Below, in pieces: positions 34,555 to 42,579 of a stretch of 64,000 nucleotides of DNA. Numbering within the stretch: position 1 is the stretch's first letter; each line of letters begins with the position of its first letter. Location: the NCBI GenBank assembly GCA_003213555.1, contig QCMS01000002.1, positions 1 to 64,000 of the forward strand. Direction: 5' to 3'. The translations under genes and the position numbers were made by a program. The notes under the pieces were generated by a model. That model did no database searches, was not told where the DNA came from, and saw nothing but the letters and a program-made list of their open reading frames with translations. Source of the stretch: Pelagibacteraceae bacterium AG-422-I02. GTDB taxonomy: Bacteria; Pseudomonadota; Alphaproteobacteria; Pelagibacterales; Pelagibacteraceae.

Positions 34555-34935
34555 CTATTTAAGCTTTCCCTCTTTTCTCATCTGCTCTCTAATTTTAGTC
34601 GCTGAAATTTGTTGAGTTTTCTCGTCTAAAACAATCTCTTCAATTTTATAGCCAACACCTCTTCCGTAGCAAATATTAGTTATATTAGGAACTAAAGTGA
34701 CTTGAATTCTATTTTTATAATCTTTTAGTGCCTCAAAAATATTCTTTTTAACAGTTTCAAAGTCAAACGGATTGTCATCAACACCTTTTACATCTCGAAC
34801 CATAATATTTACCTGTCCGGTTTTTTTTAATGTTTCTTCAAAGAGTTTTTGATGACCAGCATGCCATGGTTGCCAACGACCTAACATTTGTGCAGTAGGA
34901 TGTTTATTATCCCAAACGTGATTATCGTTTTTCAT
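34555..34935 (-). CDS. Minimal cytidylyltransferase-like nucleotidyltransferase in the apr operon
   Basis: 126 residues, an HxGH-superfamily alpha/beta fold. The GRWQPWHAGH motif (nucleotide binding) lies near residue 20 and the ISATKIREQM motif near the C-terminus replaces ISSTxxR. No other domain is present. It is encoded between the heme-oxygenase-fold gene and aprM with short spacers. ATP sulfurylase belongs to the same superfamily but is much larger. An adenylyltransfer role using APS is possible from context only; a cofactor nucleotidyltransferase is the conservative reading. Confidence 0.8.
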   Translation of the reverse strand: MKNDNHVWDNKHPTAQMLGRWQPWHAGHQKLFEETLKKTGQVNIMVRDVKGVDDNPFDFETVKKNIFEALKDYKNRIQVTLVPNITNICYGRGVGYKIEEIVLDEKTQQISATKIREQMRKEGKLK

Positions 34936-34957
34936 ATTTGCAAGCTAAAATATAATT

Positions 34958-35629
34958 TTAAGCAGCAATAGTTTGAAGTTTATGTTTAGTAGTCATCCCG
35001 CTCAAGAAATTCCATAAATATCTAGCAGTTAACAATGAAGCTGATTCGGCTTTTTCCTGTTCTTTTTTAGAAAGACTATCTAATAATTTTTCACATTCGG
35101 CTCTATGAATTACATCTGCAGATTTGTGTGCCTCAAAAAATTCAAGACCTTCTTTAGATTTTACCCCATAAAATTTCTTTAACCCTTGAATTTTAGTCTC
35201 AGCTATTTCAGGAATTTGCCTTTCATAAGTATATAGAGATGCAAGACCTTCAGCATATGATTTTCTAGCTTGAGAAAAAAAATTATCAATCATATCTTTT
35301 GTAAACCAGTCTAGCTTTACCTTCTCAATTTCTTTTTCATCGGCTCCAAGAGCTTTTGCAAAATTTTTCCATAACTTAGGATGATCGCCATCTTTGTTTT
35401 CTTCGTCTTGCAAATTTTCTAAAAGTATTCTTCTTTTTTCTAAATCTTCACAAATTGAATGTGTTGCGCTGATGTATCTTGGGAACGCTTTAACATGTTG
35501 ATAATATTGCTCTGCATAATCTTTAATAATTTCACGAGTTAATTTTCCCTCGTTCCAATAAATTTGATAGAAAGGATGTTTGAGTAAATGATATTTGTCT
35601 AATTTAGCACCTAGTTCTTTTGAAAACAT
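34958..35629 (-). CDS. Heme-oxygenase-fold (PqqC/TENA/CADD-like) diiron protein
   Basis: 223 residues, all-helical. The pattern of acidic and histidine residues is in line with a diiron site: DEENKDGDHPKLW near residue 76, GLASLYTYERQIPE near residue 132 and FFEAHKSADVIHRAE near residue 168. CADD-like members in Chlamydia and Nitrosomonas make p-aminobenzoate for folate without the pab genes. That function would suit a genome with a streamlined folate pathway, but PqqC-like or thiaminase-like activities are related alternatives. It is the first gene of the apr operon, 22 bases before the nucleotidyltransferase. Confidence 0.8.
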   Translation of the reverse strand: MFSKELGAKLDKYHLLKHPFYQIYWNEGKLTREIIKDYAEQYYQHVKAFPRYISATHSICEDLEKRRILLENLQDEENKDGDHPKLWKNFAKALGADEKEIEKVKLDWFTKDMIDNFFSQARKSYAEGLASLYTYERQIPEIAETKIQGLKKFYGVKSKEGLEFFEAHKSADVIHRAECEKLLDSLSKKEQEKAESASLLTARYLWNFLSGMTTKHKLQTIAA

Positions 35630-35789
35630 TTTTTGCTCCTTTTTTTTATAATTACTTAATTAAATTATAAATGTTTTAATGAAAAAATTATCCACACTTT
35701 TTAGTTGTGTAGTTACAAATGTTCACGTTTTGATTCACTTTTGATTCCTAATCAGACTCAAAATACAACTTTAAAGAGTGTTATCCACA
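35630..35789. promoter_or_regulatory. AT-rich intergenic region with two DnaA-box consensus sequences
   Basis: The 141-base gap and adjoining gene end hold two copies of TTATCCACA, at 35688-35696 and 35781-35789; the second lies inside the end of the MFS gene. A 45-base stretch of almost pure A/T precedes the first. The promoter of the apr operon must be in the gap. The boxes match the bacterial DnaA consensus, but two boxes alone do not define an origin. Confidence 0.4.
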
Positions 35790-36991
35790 CGAACTAAACG
35801 TGTCTCATCTATAGGGTAATGAATAATTGTAGCAAAAATAGAAAGGGCAATAGCAATATACCAAGCATAATCATAACTTCCATAGGCATCAAAAAAGTAC
35901 CCTCCCAAAAATGCGCCAGCAAAAGCTCCAAATTGATGACATAAAAAAACTATGCCAAATAACGTGCTTAAATATTTTGTGCCAAATATTTGAGCAACTA
36001 TTCCATTAGTTGGAGGAACAGTAGATAACCATAAAAGTCCAAAAGTAATTCCAAATATAATTGAATTAAGCATTGAGGGGGGAGAAAAAATGAATACACA
36101 TATACTTAAAGCTCTTAAAGAATAAAGAATGCTTAATAAATTTTTCTTTTTATACTTAGTGCCGAGATAACCCATGCCCAAGGTGCCAAAAATATTAAAA
36201 AAACCAATCAACGCTAAAATTATAGTAGCGGACCATCCTGCCATACCTCTATCTTGCATATATCCAGGTATGTGGGTTCCTACTAATGTAATTTGAAAAC
36301 CACATACAAAAAATCCTAAAACTAGTAATACATATCCTTTATGAGTAAAAGCCTCTTTAATAGCAGACAAAAAGGTTTGGTCTCTATCAGCTTGCGATGA
36401 ATTAATTACAGTTTTTGCTGGAAATAAAAAAATTGAAACAGCAAGACCAATAACTATAAATATCATAAAGTATTTTAAAGTTTGCTCCCACTCAAATTCT
36501 ACTAAGCTATATTTTGTAAGCAACGGTGATAAAAAATAACCTATAGAAGCTGCAGCTGTTACAACTCCTGTAGCTATAGTTCGTGTTTCATTAGGAAAAT
36601 GTTTTCCAACTTCTGAAACAGGTACCCCAATAGCTGTTGCTCCTAAAGCTGTTCCAACTAAAACCCCTAATGCCAATTGAAAATAAATTCCTGTATTAGG
36701 GCCAGAGTAAAGCATAAAAATACCTAGAGCGAAAATTAGAAATCCTAAAAAAACAGCTTTGTTACCTCCAAATTTATCCGCTAACAGTCCAAATATAGGA
36801 GCAAAAAATCCCCAAAATAACATTTGAATACCTATTGCTAAACCAAATTCTGTCCTTGTAACTCTAAGACCTTTTTCAAATGCATCAAAAAAAAGTCCAA
36901 AAGTTTGTCTCAGACCCATTGAAATTAAAATAATACTACAAGCTGAAATTAAAACTATTAGAGCTAGTCTGTTAGGAACAAAATTAAACAT
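35771..36991 (-). CDS. Major facilitator superfamily transporter
   Basis: 406 residues with 12 predicted helices. The inter-helix motif GLLADKFGGNKAVFLG after helix 2 is the MFS signature A, and GMGYLGTKYKKKN is its second-half counterpart. The GLRQTFGLFFDAF start resembles the oxalate/formate and monocarboxylate subgroup. It starts where the PLP enzyme gene ends (one-base overlap), so they form an operon. The substrate is unknown. Confidence 0.88.
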   Translation of the reverse strand: MFNFVPNRLALIVLISACSIILISMGLRQTFGLFFDAFEKGLRVTRTEFGLAIGIQMLFWGFFAPIFGLLADKFGGNKAVFLGFLIFALGIFMLYSGPNTGIYFQLALGVLVGTALGATAIGVPVSEVGKHFPNETRTIATGVVTAAASIGYFLSPLLTKYSLVEFEWEQTLKYFMIFIVIGLAVSIFLFPAKTVINSSQADRDQTFLSAIKEAFTHKGYVLLVLGFFVCGFQITLVGTHIPGYMQDRGMAGWSATIILALIGFFNIFGTLGMGYLGTKYKKKNLLSILYSLRALSICVFIFSPPSMLNSIIFGITFGLLWLSTVPPTNGIVAQIFGTKYLSTLFGIVFLCHQFGAFAGAFLGGYFFDAYGSYDYAWYIAIALSIFATIIHYPIDETRLVRVDNTL

Positions 36992-38187
36992 TATTTAATA
37001 TATCTTAAGGATCTTTTTAAATCATTAATTAAATCTTTTGGGTCCTCTAAACCAATGTGTAATCTAATTATATGTTCATCTTTATTAAATCTAAAATACT
37101 TTCTGCCTTGAAGGTACTCATCTTTTTTATTTGAGCGAAGTTCTTGTAAAATTGCAAGACTTTCAAATCCTCCCCAACTATAACCTATACCAAATAATTC
37201 CAAGGAATTTACAAATTTAATTACAGAAGATTTTTTTTTACTTTTTACAACTATAGACAGTAACCCAGTTGCACCAGTGTAATATTTTTTCCATAATTTA
37301 TAATTCTTATTTGATGGATTGTGAGGGTATAAAATTTCTTTTACTTTTTTTTGTTTCTTTAAAAAATTAATAATCTGCTTGGTATTTTCATAATGTTGAT
37401 TTAATCTTGTGTCTAATGTTCTTAATCCTCTAATGATTAAATAAGCTTCATCAGCGGACATTCTGTATCCTGAGAGTTTATAGAAGAACATTATTTTCTT
37501 AAAAACTTTTTTATTAACTGCAAGTGAACCTCCCATGGCATCTGAATGACCAGAAAAATATTTTGTTGCAGAAGAAAATGACATATCAAATCCAATTTTT
37601 AGGGGTTTTAGATACAAAGGTGTACCCCAAGTGTTATCTAAAAAAGAAAATATTTTTTTCTTTTTAGCTAAATTAACAATTTTAGATAAATCTTGAAATT
37701 CAAAGGTATTACTTCCAGGGTTTTCAACTAATATCATTTTTGTTTTTTTTGTTACTTTGTTTTTCAAATCTTCAAATGAGTCTGGATTGTAAAACTTTGC
37801 AATAACATTAAATTCTTTAAGTAATTTTTCGGAAATTTCTTTAGTTGGTCCATAAACATTATCTGAAACTAATATTTCATCGCCTGGCCTACATAAACTC
37901 ATGATTGCTAAAGCTACTCCTCCAAATCCAGTTCCTGTTAAAAAAACGTGGAATGCTTGCTCTAGTTCTTTTAGAATATTTTCTAATTCAATCGTTGTTG
38001 AGCTTCCGTAACGCCCATAGCTGTAATGGCTAATTTTTTGGTGTTTTTTTATTTTTTCCTCATGTTGATAGAGTTCTTGCATACTGTCAAAAAGAATTGT
38101 GGAGGCCCTTATAACAGCTGGGTTTGCAGATCTATTAGAACTATCTTTCGTTGGATGTTTTAGGAATGTCTTTATAGACTTTTTCAT
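36991..38187 (-). CDS. metC: Cys/Met-metabolism PLP-dependent enzyme, cystathionine beta-lyase type
   Basis: 398 residues, full length for the MetB/MetC family. YGRYGSSTTIELENIL near residue 52, ENPGSNTFEFQD (cofactor region) and SSATKYFSGHSDAMGG (PLP-binding Lys) are present. The last motif and the start are nearer to cystathionine beta-lyase than to gamma-synthase, but cysteine-S-conjugate lyase or similar C-S lyase activity cannot be distinguished. It is the first gene of an operon with the MFS transporter and may act on an imported sulfur compound. Confidence 0.85.
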   Translation of the reverse strand: MKKSIKTFLKHPTKDSSNRSANPAVIRASTILFDSMQELYQHEEKIKKHQKISHYSYGRYGSSTTIELENILKELEQAFHVFLTGTGFGGVALAIMSLCRPGDEILVSDNVYGPTKEISEKLLKEFNVIAKFYNPDSFEDLKNKVTKKTKMILVENPGSNTFEFQDLSKIVNLAKKKKIFSFLDNTWGTPLYLKPLKIGFDMSFSSATKYFSGHSDAMGGSLAVNKKVFKKIMFFYKLSGYRMSADEAYLIIRGLRTLDTRLNQHYENTKQIINFLKKQKKVKEILYPHNPSNKNYKLWKKYYTGATGLLSIVVKSKKKSSVIKFVNSLELFGIGYSWGGFESLAILQELRSNKKDEYLQGRKYFRFNKDEHIIRLHIGLEDPKDLINDLKRSLRYIK

Positions 38188-38252
38188 ATTATGATTATAA
38201 TTGATCTTTATATATTAATTGTCTAATTAAGATAGTAAAAGGAGGCAAAAAT

Positions 38253-38336
38253 ATGGGTTACCCAAAAAAACACCGAGGAAGAAGAAAAATTGGCTCTAAA
38301 AAAAGAAGAGCAAGAAAAAGAAATAAGAAAAAATAA
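38253..38336 (+). CDS. 27-residue highly basic protein, possibly ribosome-associated
   Basis: ATG at 38253 to TAA at 38336. The peptide begins MGYPKKHRGRRKIGSKK and is almost entirely Lys/Arg after residue 4. A strong Shine-Dalgarno GGAGG at 38241-38245, 7 bases before the ATG, is rare in this window and supports translation. The size and charge recall tiny ribosomal proteins such as bTHX or the AURKAIP1/COX24-type basic proteins, but I cannot confirm homology. It is followed 14 bases later by a membrane protein gene. Confidence 0.75.
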   Translation: MGYPKKHRGRRKIGSKKRRARKRNKKK

Positions 38337-38350
38337 TCAACTAAATATTT

Positions 38351-39052
38351 ATGAATGAAATAACTCAAATAAGAAAATTGAGTTTATGGATATTTTTTAT
38401 TCCATTAATAGCAATAAATTTATGCTTATTTATTTCCCAAAATTATAGCATTCTTGAAGGTACCTTTTTATCAGTAGATCAACTTGGAAGATCTAAATTT
38501 TCAATACCTTATTTAGACGGTAGTTTATCTATCAGTCGGGCATCCAGAACTTTTCCTCAATATCTAATTTTTAAACCCGCAATGTTTATTACTGCATTTG
38601 CTTTATACTTATATTGGGTGAATAATAATAATTTAATTAATAAATTTTATTCCACAAATCTTAATTATAAATTTAAAATTTTTGGGATTTTATCAGCTGT
38701 ATTTTTAGTAATTCATTCAATTTTTTTAGGTATAAAATTTGATATTCAAATTTATAAATTAATGAGAAGAGTAGTTTTGCTGTTATTCATTATATTTGAA
38801 CTTATAGCGCAAGGGATTCTTGTTTATCATTTTTTTAAAATTAAAAAAAAAATATCAAATTTTATTAATAAAAAATTTTTATTTTTAAAAGCCTTTTTAG
38901 TTTCAATATTAACAATAGTAGCTGTTTTGAGTTTGCCCATACTTTTAAACAAAGGTAATACACACTTTAAGCATGCATTAGAATGGAACTATTTTGTGGG
39001 TGTTATTACTTTTTATTTATTTACAAGATTTTTCTGGAGAAGAACCACATAA
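38351..39052 (+). CDS. Multi-pass membrane protein, unknown function
   Basis: 233 residues with about six hydrophobic helices: one near the N-terminus (SLWIFFIPLIAINLCLFI), a 45-residue outer loop with SVDQLGRSK and SISRASRTFPQ, and five more. The layout loosely resembles Frag1/DRAM/DUF998-type proteins, but no motif is decisive. It follows the tiny basic protein gene and ends on the edge of the structured RNA region. Confidence 0.7.
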   Translation: MNEITQIRKLSLWIFFIPLIAINLCLFISQNYSILEGTFLSVDQLGRSKFSIPYLDGSLSISRASRTFPQYLIFKPAMFITAFALYLYWVNNNNLINKFYSTNLNYKFKIFGILSAVFLVIHSIFLGIKFDIQIYKLMRRVVLLLFIIFELIAQGILVYHFFKIKKKISNFINKKFLFLKAFLVSILTIVAVLSLPILLNKGNTHFKHALEWNYFVGVITFYLFTRFFWRRTT

Positions 39053-39221
39053 ATTTCTAGGCTTTCGCCCAGAAATTTAGTAGTTTTGGCTCGTCGTTTT
39101 AGGCGCTACCGCCAAGCCATCCCGATGAACTATTCTAGCGCTACTAGGTCCATCTTTCTGCCCTTTAAGCTTGAACCTCTCGGTTTTTCCTTAAATGGCC
39201 AGTTAAGAGTTGCCTCTTAAT
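39050..39221 (-). ncRNA. Candidate structured non-coding RNA, family not recognised
   Basis: A 226-base gap holds no plausible gene but five good hairpins in about 170 bases. They are 39051-39078 (8-bp outer stem, GGC/GCC inner stem), 39087-39119 (TGGCT/AGCCA with inner GGCG/CGCC), 39124-39154 (7-bp stem with one G-U, inner CTAG/CTAG), 39164-39195 (TTTAAG/CTTAAA with inner AACC/GGTT) and 39203-39220 (7 bp). Read on the minus strand, three loops are GNRA tetraloops (GAAA, GAGA, GCAA); on the plus strand they are not, so transcription from the minus strand is favoured. It lies downstream of mnmA. GC content is visibly higher than in neighbouring spacers. I could not match tmRNA, RNase P, SRP or 6S RNA signatures. 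Confidence 0.65.
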
Positions 39222-39278
39222 TACTCTCATTAAATCATGTTAAAAAAAAAATTGTTATCACTTTTAACGAGATAATTA

Positions 39279-40418
39279 TTAAGATGTTAACTTTGTGGAT
39301 AAATTTTTGTTGAATGTCTTATAAATCCATCCCCCACCTAATACCTTATCCCCAACATTATCTTTAGAATAAAATACACAGGCTTGCCCTGGAGAAATTC
39401 CAGTTTCCTTATCTAAAATTTCTACGTCAGCTAAGGTTTTTGAAATATTAATTTTAGCTTTTAAAAGTCTACCTGTAGATCTCACCTTTATATTTATTGG
39501 TTTTGTAAATTCATCTTTAGATCCAAGGATATTTAAATCTTTTAAAGAAATTTTCTGTACTTCAAGACACTCTTTGTTTCCAACTGTAATGGTATTATTT
39601 GTTGCATCTATATTGATAACATATAAAGGTTTATTACTTGCTATTTTGATTCCCTTTCTTTGTCCTATTGTATAATTAATAATACCTTCGTGCTCACCTA
39701 GTTGGTTTCCTTCAATATCAAGAATTTTACCTGACTTAAAAGACTCTGGTCTAAATTTTTTTATTACTGCTGCGTAATCTCCATTAGGAACAAAACAAAT
39801 ATCTTGGCTATCAGGTTTTGTTGCAACATTTAAATTCAATTTTTCGGCAATAGCTCTCGTTTCTGACTTATCTATCTCTCCTAAAGGAAATCTTAGATAA
39901 TCTAATTGCTCTTGAGTTGTGCTAAATAAGAAATAACTTTGATCTCTATTTTGATCCTTGGCCCTATACATATTTGCATGCTCGTTAGTTTGAACTCTAG
40001 AAACATAATGGCCAGTAATTAATGCATCAGCTTTTAATTCTTTAGCATATTTATATAAATCTCTAAATTTAACTGTTTGATTACATTGAACACATGGTAT
40101 TGGTGTTTCACCTACAGCATAACTATCAATAAAAGTGTCAATGACTTCGGTTCTAAACTTTTTTTGATAAAATAAAATTTTATGATCGATATTTATATTT
40201 TCTGAAACTCTTTTTGCATCTAAAATATCTTGCCCCGCACAACATTGTCTTCCTTCTTTTGATTGCTTGGTATCATCATATAATTTAAGCGTTATGCCAG
40301 TGACATCATATCCTTCCTGCTTCATCAGCGCCGCCACAACTGATGAGTCCACTCCACCAGACATAGCAACAACTACCTTGGTCTCTTTTTTGGGTTTATT
40401 AATTCCTAGTGAATTCAT
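39279..40418 (-). CDS. mnmA: tRNA-specific 2-thiouridylase
   Basis: 379 residues, full length. The PP-loop SGGVDSSV (ATP pyrophosphatase) lies near residue 20. The catalytic cysteine pair appears as IPCVQCN near residue 106 and in DSQDICFVP near residue 205, and the tRNA-binding C-terminal domain ends in SPGQACVFY. It thiolates U34 of Lys, Glu and Gln tRNAs. It is divergent from the DUF3553 gene. A weak hairpin followed by ten T on the minus strand at about 39241-39270 may terminate it. Confidence 0.95.
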   Translation of the reverse strand: MNSLGINKPKKETKVVVAMSGGVDSSVVAALMKQEGYDVTGITLKLYDDTKQSKEGRQCCAGQDILDAKRVSENINIDHKILFYQKKFRTEVIDTFIDSYAVGETPIPCVQCNQTVKFRDLYKYAKELKADALITGHYVSRVQTNEHANMYRAKDQNRDQSYFLFSTTQEQLDYLRFPLGEIDKSETRAIAEKLNLNVATKPDSQDICFVPNGDYAAVIKKFRPESFKSGKILDIEGNQLGEHEGIINYTIGQRKGIKIASNKPLYVINIDATNNTITVGNKECLEVQKISLKDLNILGSKDEFTKPINIKVRSTGRLLKAKINISKTLADVEILDKETGISPGQACVFYSKDNVGDKVLGGGWIYKTFNKNLSTKLTS

Positions 40419-40454
40419 AATTAAAGTGTATAATCGAAAAAAAAGTAATTTTCC

Positions 40455-40637
40455 ATGATGCTAATTGATTTTGAACCTGGAGATTTTGTTAAAAATCCGA
40501 CAAATAAAGACTGGGGTATAGGTCAGGTCCAATCAATAATTGGTAATAAGGTTACAGTAAACTTTGAGAATTGCGGTAAAAGAGTGATAAACGTCGAAAA
40601 TGTAAATCTTGAGCGAGTGAGCAATGAAAACAGGTGA
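40455..40637 (+). CDS. DUF3553 family protein
   Basis: 60 residues. The pattern [20 protein letters not shown] then [14 protein letters not shown] is that of DUF3553, a small beta-barrel of unknown role that also occurs as a domain in some helicases. Either of the first two methionines (40455 or 40458) could start it. It overlaps the cysQ gene by 14 bases, so translation is coupled. Confidence 0.85.
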   Translation: MMLIDFEPGDFVKNPTNKDWGIGQVQSIIGNKVTVNFENCGKRVINVENVNLERVSNENR

Positions 40638-41403
40638 ATTAAAAACTATCAGTGAAAGTTTAATAAGTACTTTTAATGAAGCTGGGAAAATTTCTATAAA
40701 TCTTTATAAAAAAGGATTAAAAATACAAATTAAAGAGGATAAATCTCCAGTATGTAACGGAGATATTGAAGTAAATGAGTTAATTACAAAAAAGATAAAA
40801 GAAGTTACTCCAAATCTTCCTATAATTTCCGAGGAAACTGTAGATTTAAATGTTAGAAATACAGCTAAAATTTTTTGGTTAATAGATCCTATTGATGGAA
40901 CAAAAGAATATATTGCTGGTAAAGATGAATATACTTTGAATGCAGCTTTAGTAATTAATTCTGTGCCTGTACTTGGTCTTGTAGGGGTGCCAAAAAAAAA
41001 TAGATTATTTTACTCTTATGGACCTGGGGAAAGCTATTTAATTGAAGAGGGAAAAACGAAAAAAATAAATTGTGCTAAGCAGCAACCTAAAGGTCAAATT
41101 GTTGCTTTGTCAAGTGTGATGAAACCTTCAGATATAATTTTGAATAAGTTAAGAGAATTTAAAGTGAATTCAATAGTTAAAATGGCTAGTTCATATAAAT
41201 TTTGCGTAATTGCCTCTGGTGAATATGATATTTATGCAGCTAGAGAAAGAGCTAATGAATGGGATTATGCTGCAGGCCATGCAATTGCTCAAAATGCTGG
41301 CGCAATAATTAAAACTCTTGATGAAAAACCATTTTTATACGGTAAAGAAGATTATAAAAATCCAAGTTTGTTGATTAAAAGATCAGAAAATTTAGATGAT
41401 TAA
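40624..41403 (+). CDS. cysQ: 3'(2'),5'-bisphosphate nucleotidase, CysQ type
   Basis: 259 residues of the inositol monophosphatase superfamily. Metal-binding motifs are SEE (in PIISEETVD), DPIDGTKEYIAG and EWDYAAGHAIAQNAGA. The KEYIAGKDEYT insert is typical for CysQ, which converts 3'-phosphoadenosine 5'-phosphate to AMP after sulfate assimilation or transfer. Its start lies within the DUF3553 gene and its stop within the next small gene. Confidence 0.9.
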   Translation: MKTGELKTISESLISTFNEAGKISINLYKKGLKIQIKEDKSPVCNGDIEVNELITKKIKEVTPNLPIISEETVDLNVRNTAKIFWLIDPIDGTKEYIAGKDEYTLNAALVINSVPVLGLVGVPKKNRLFYSYGPGESYLIEEGKTKKINCAKQQPKGQIVALSSVMKPSDIILNKLREFKVNSIVKMASSYKFCVIASGEYDIYAARERANEWDYAAGHAIAQNAGAIIKTLDEKPFLYGKEDYKNPSLLIKRSENLDD

Positions 41404-41539
41404 AACTATAGCTATAATTATTTTATCTGTAACTTTTTTTGGTGTTTTATTTTTCATTTTAGTGCGTAACGCTCTTAAGAGAAAACTAGATATTTTAGTA
41501 GAGGAGGAAAAAAAGAGAAACTCAGATAATCTTGATTAA
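41396..41539 (+). CDS. 47-residue single-pass membrane protein
   Basis: ATG at 41396 overlaps the cysQ stop (ATGATTAA). The peptide has an N-terminal hydrophobic helix (IAIIILSVTFFGVLFFILV) followed by a charged tail rich in Lys, Glu and Asp, the usual build of small bacterial membrane proteins. It ends 18 bases inside the convergent recX gene. The overlap with the upstream stop and the good helix support it, but there is no independent family evidence. Confidence 0.5.
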   Translation: MIKTIAIIILSVTFFGVLFFILVRNALKRKLDILVEEEKKRNSDNLD

Positions 41540-42082
41540 CTTATCAAACTCATTTTTTTCTAAATCTAAAACTCTTTTTGACAATTCAAAACTAAAACCT
41601 CCTCTAGCTAAAATACCCATATCTTTTTTATAATATAACTCTCTGTTTCCTTCAGGTCTAAGGGGGCCAATTCTTCTTCTTTTACAAAGTTTTAAAGCCG
41701 AAACAAAATCTGGTTCTATCTCGTTCTCTTTTATTTTATCAATACTCTGTTTGATGAATTTACTATCTACTCCTTTATTTCTTAATGATTGATTAATTTT
41801 ATTTAATGAATACCCTCTTCTTAAAAACATTCTTGCTTTAGAGTCGGAATACATTTCATCGTTTAAAATCTTATTTTTTTCAAGCTTTAAAATAATTTCA
41901 TCTATAATTGATGAAACTTCTTTTTTAGATTTTGTGCCTTTTATTTTAGTTAAATATTTTTTTAGAAGGTAAACTTTTAATTGTTGTTTTGAGGGACTGT
42001 ATTTTTCTAAATAGGAATAAGCTAAGTCTCTGAGATTTGTAGTTAAATCTTCAAAATCACTTTTATTAACTGTGGGATTCAT
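41522..42082 (-). CDS. recX: Regulatory protein RecX
   Basis: 186 residues. The N-terminal AYSYLEKYSPSKQQLKVYL helix and SKARMFLRRGYSLNKINQSLRNKGV repeat are typical RecX three-helix repeats. RecX binds RecA filaments and limits recombinase activity. No recA gene is adjacent. It is divergent from the ABA4-like membrane protein gene, 26 bases apart. Confidence 0.88.
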   Translation of the reverse strand: MNPTVNKSDFEDLTTNLRDLAYSYLEKYSPSKQQLKVYLLKKYLTKIKGTKSKKEVSSIIDEIILKLEKNKILNDEMYSDSKARMFLRRGYSLNKINQSLRNKGVDSKFIKQSIDKIKENEIEPDFVSALKLCKRRRIGPLRPEGNRELYYKKDMGILARGGFSFELSKRVLDLEKNEFDKLIKII

Positions 42083-42108
42083 TTGTCTAATATACTATAT
42101 TATTTTTA

Positions 42109-42579
42109 ATGATAAATAATTTATTGTCTTTATTAACTTATGAAAATATTTATTTAATCGCTAACTGGGGAGTAATACCTTTTTGGTTATTATTAATTTT
42201 TATTCCTAATCATCAGATAACAAATTTTCTAACTCAATCAGTTATTGTTCCGCTTCTCTTAGCAATTAGTTATGCTTATTTGTCTTATTTAATTTATCAA
42301 GAGGGGAATATTTTAGACGGTTTTGAATTATATTCAGGATTAAACGGACTTTATTCAATGTTTGCCAATGAGGCTTTATTATTGATTTTTTGGCTGCATT
42401 TTTTAGCCATTAGTTTATTTGCTGGATCATGGATTGTAAGAGATAGTAAGAGATATTTTATACCTAAAGTTGTTACGATTCCCACTTTAGTTTTAACTTA
42501 CTTTTCTGGCCCAATAGGATTGGTAATCTATTGGTTTTTTAGAATTTTCTTTGCTAGAAAAATTAGCTTTAATGATTAA
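42109..42579 (+). CDS. ABA4-like (DUF4281) membrane protein
   Basis: 156 residues with four helices. The NWGVIPFWLLLIFIPNHQIT start, a central FANEALLLIFWLHFLAISLFAG and the ending FSGPIGLVIYWFFR match the DUF4281 family, related to plant ABA4 (neoxanthin synthesis). The bacterial role is unknown. It overlaps the next gene by 8 bases. Confidence 0.85.
   Translation: MINNLLSLLTYENIYLIANWGVIPFWLLLIFIPNHQITNFLTQSVIVPLLLAISYAYLSYLIYQEGNILDGFELYSGLNGLYSMFANEALLLIFWLHFLAISLFAGSWIVRDSKRYFIPKVVTIPTLVLTYFSGPIGLVIYWFFRIFFARKISFND

Noticed and set aside
35688-35789. Calling this region oriC
   Set aside because: Only two boxes, one of them in a coding sequence, and no typical origin-flanking genes.
39050-39221. 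tmRNA, RNase P RNA, SRP RNA or 6S RNA at this locus
   Set aside because: None of the conserved segments of these RNAs that I can recall is present on either strand; an Rfam search is needed for a firm answer.
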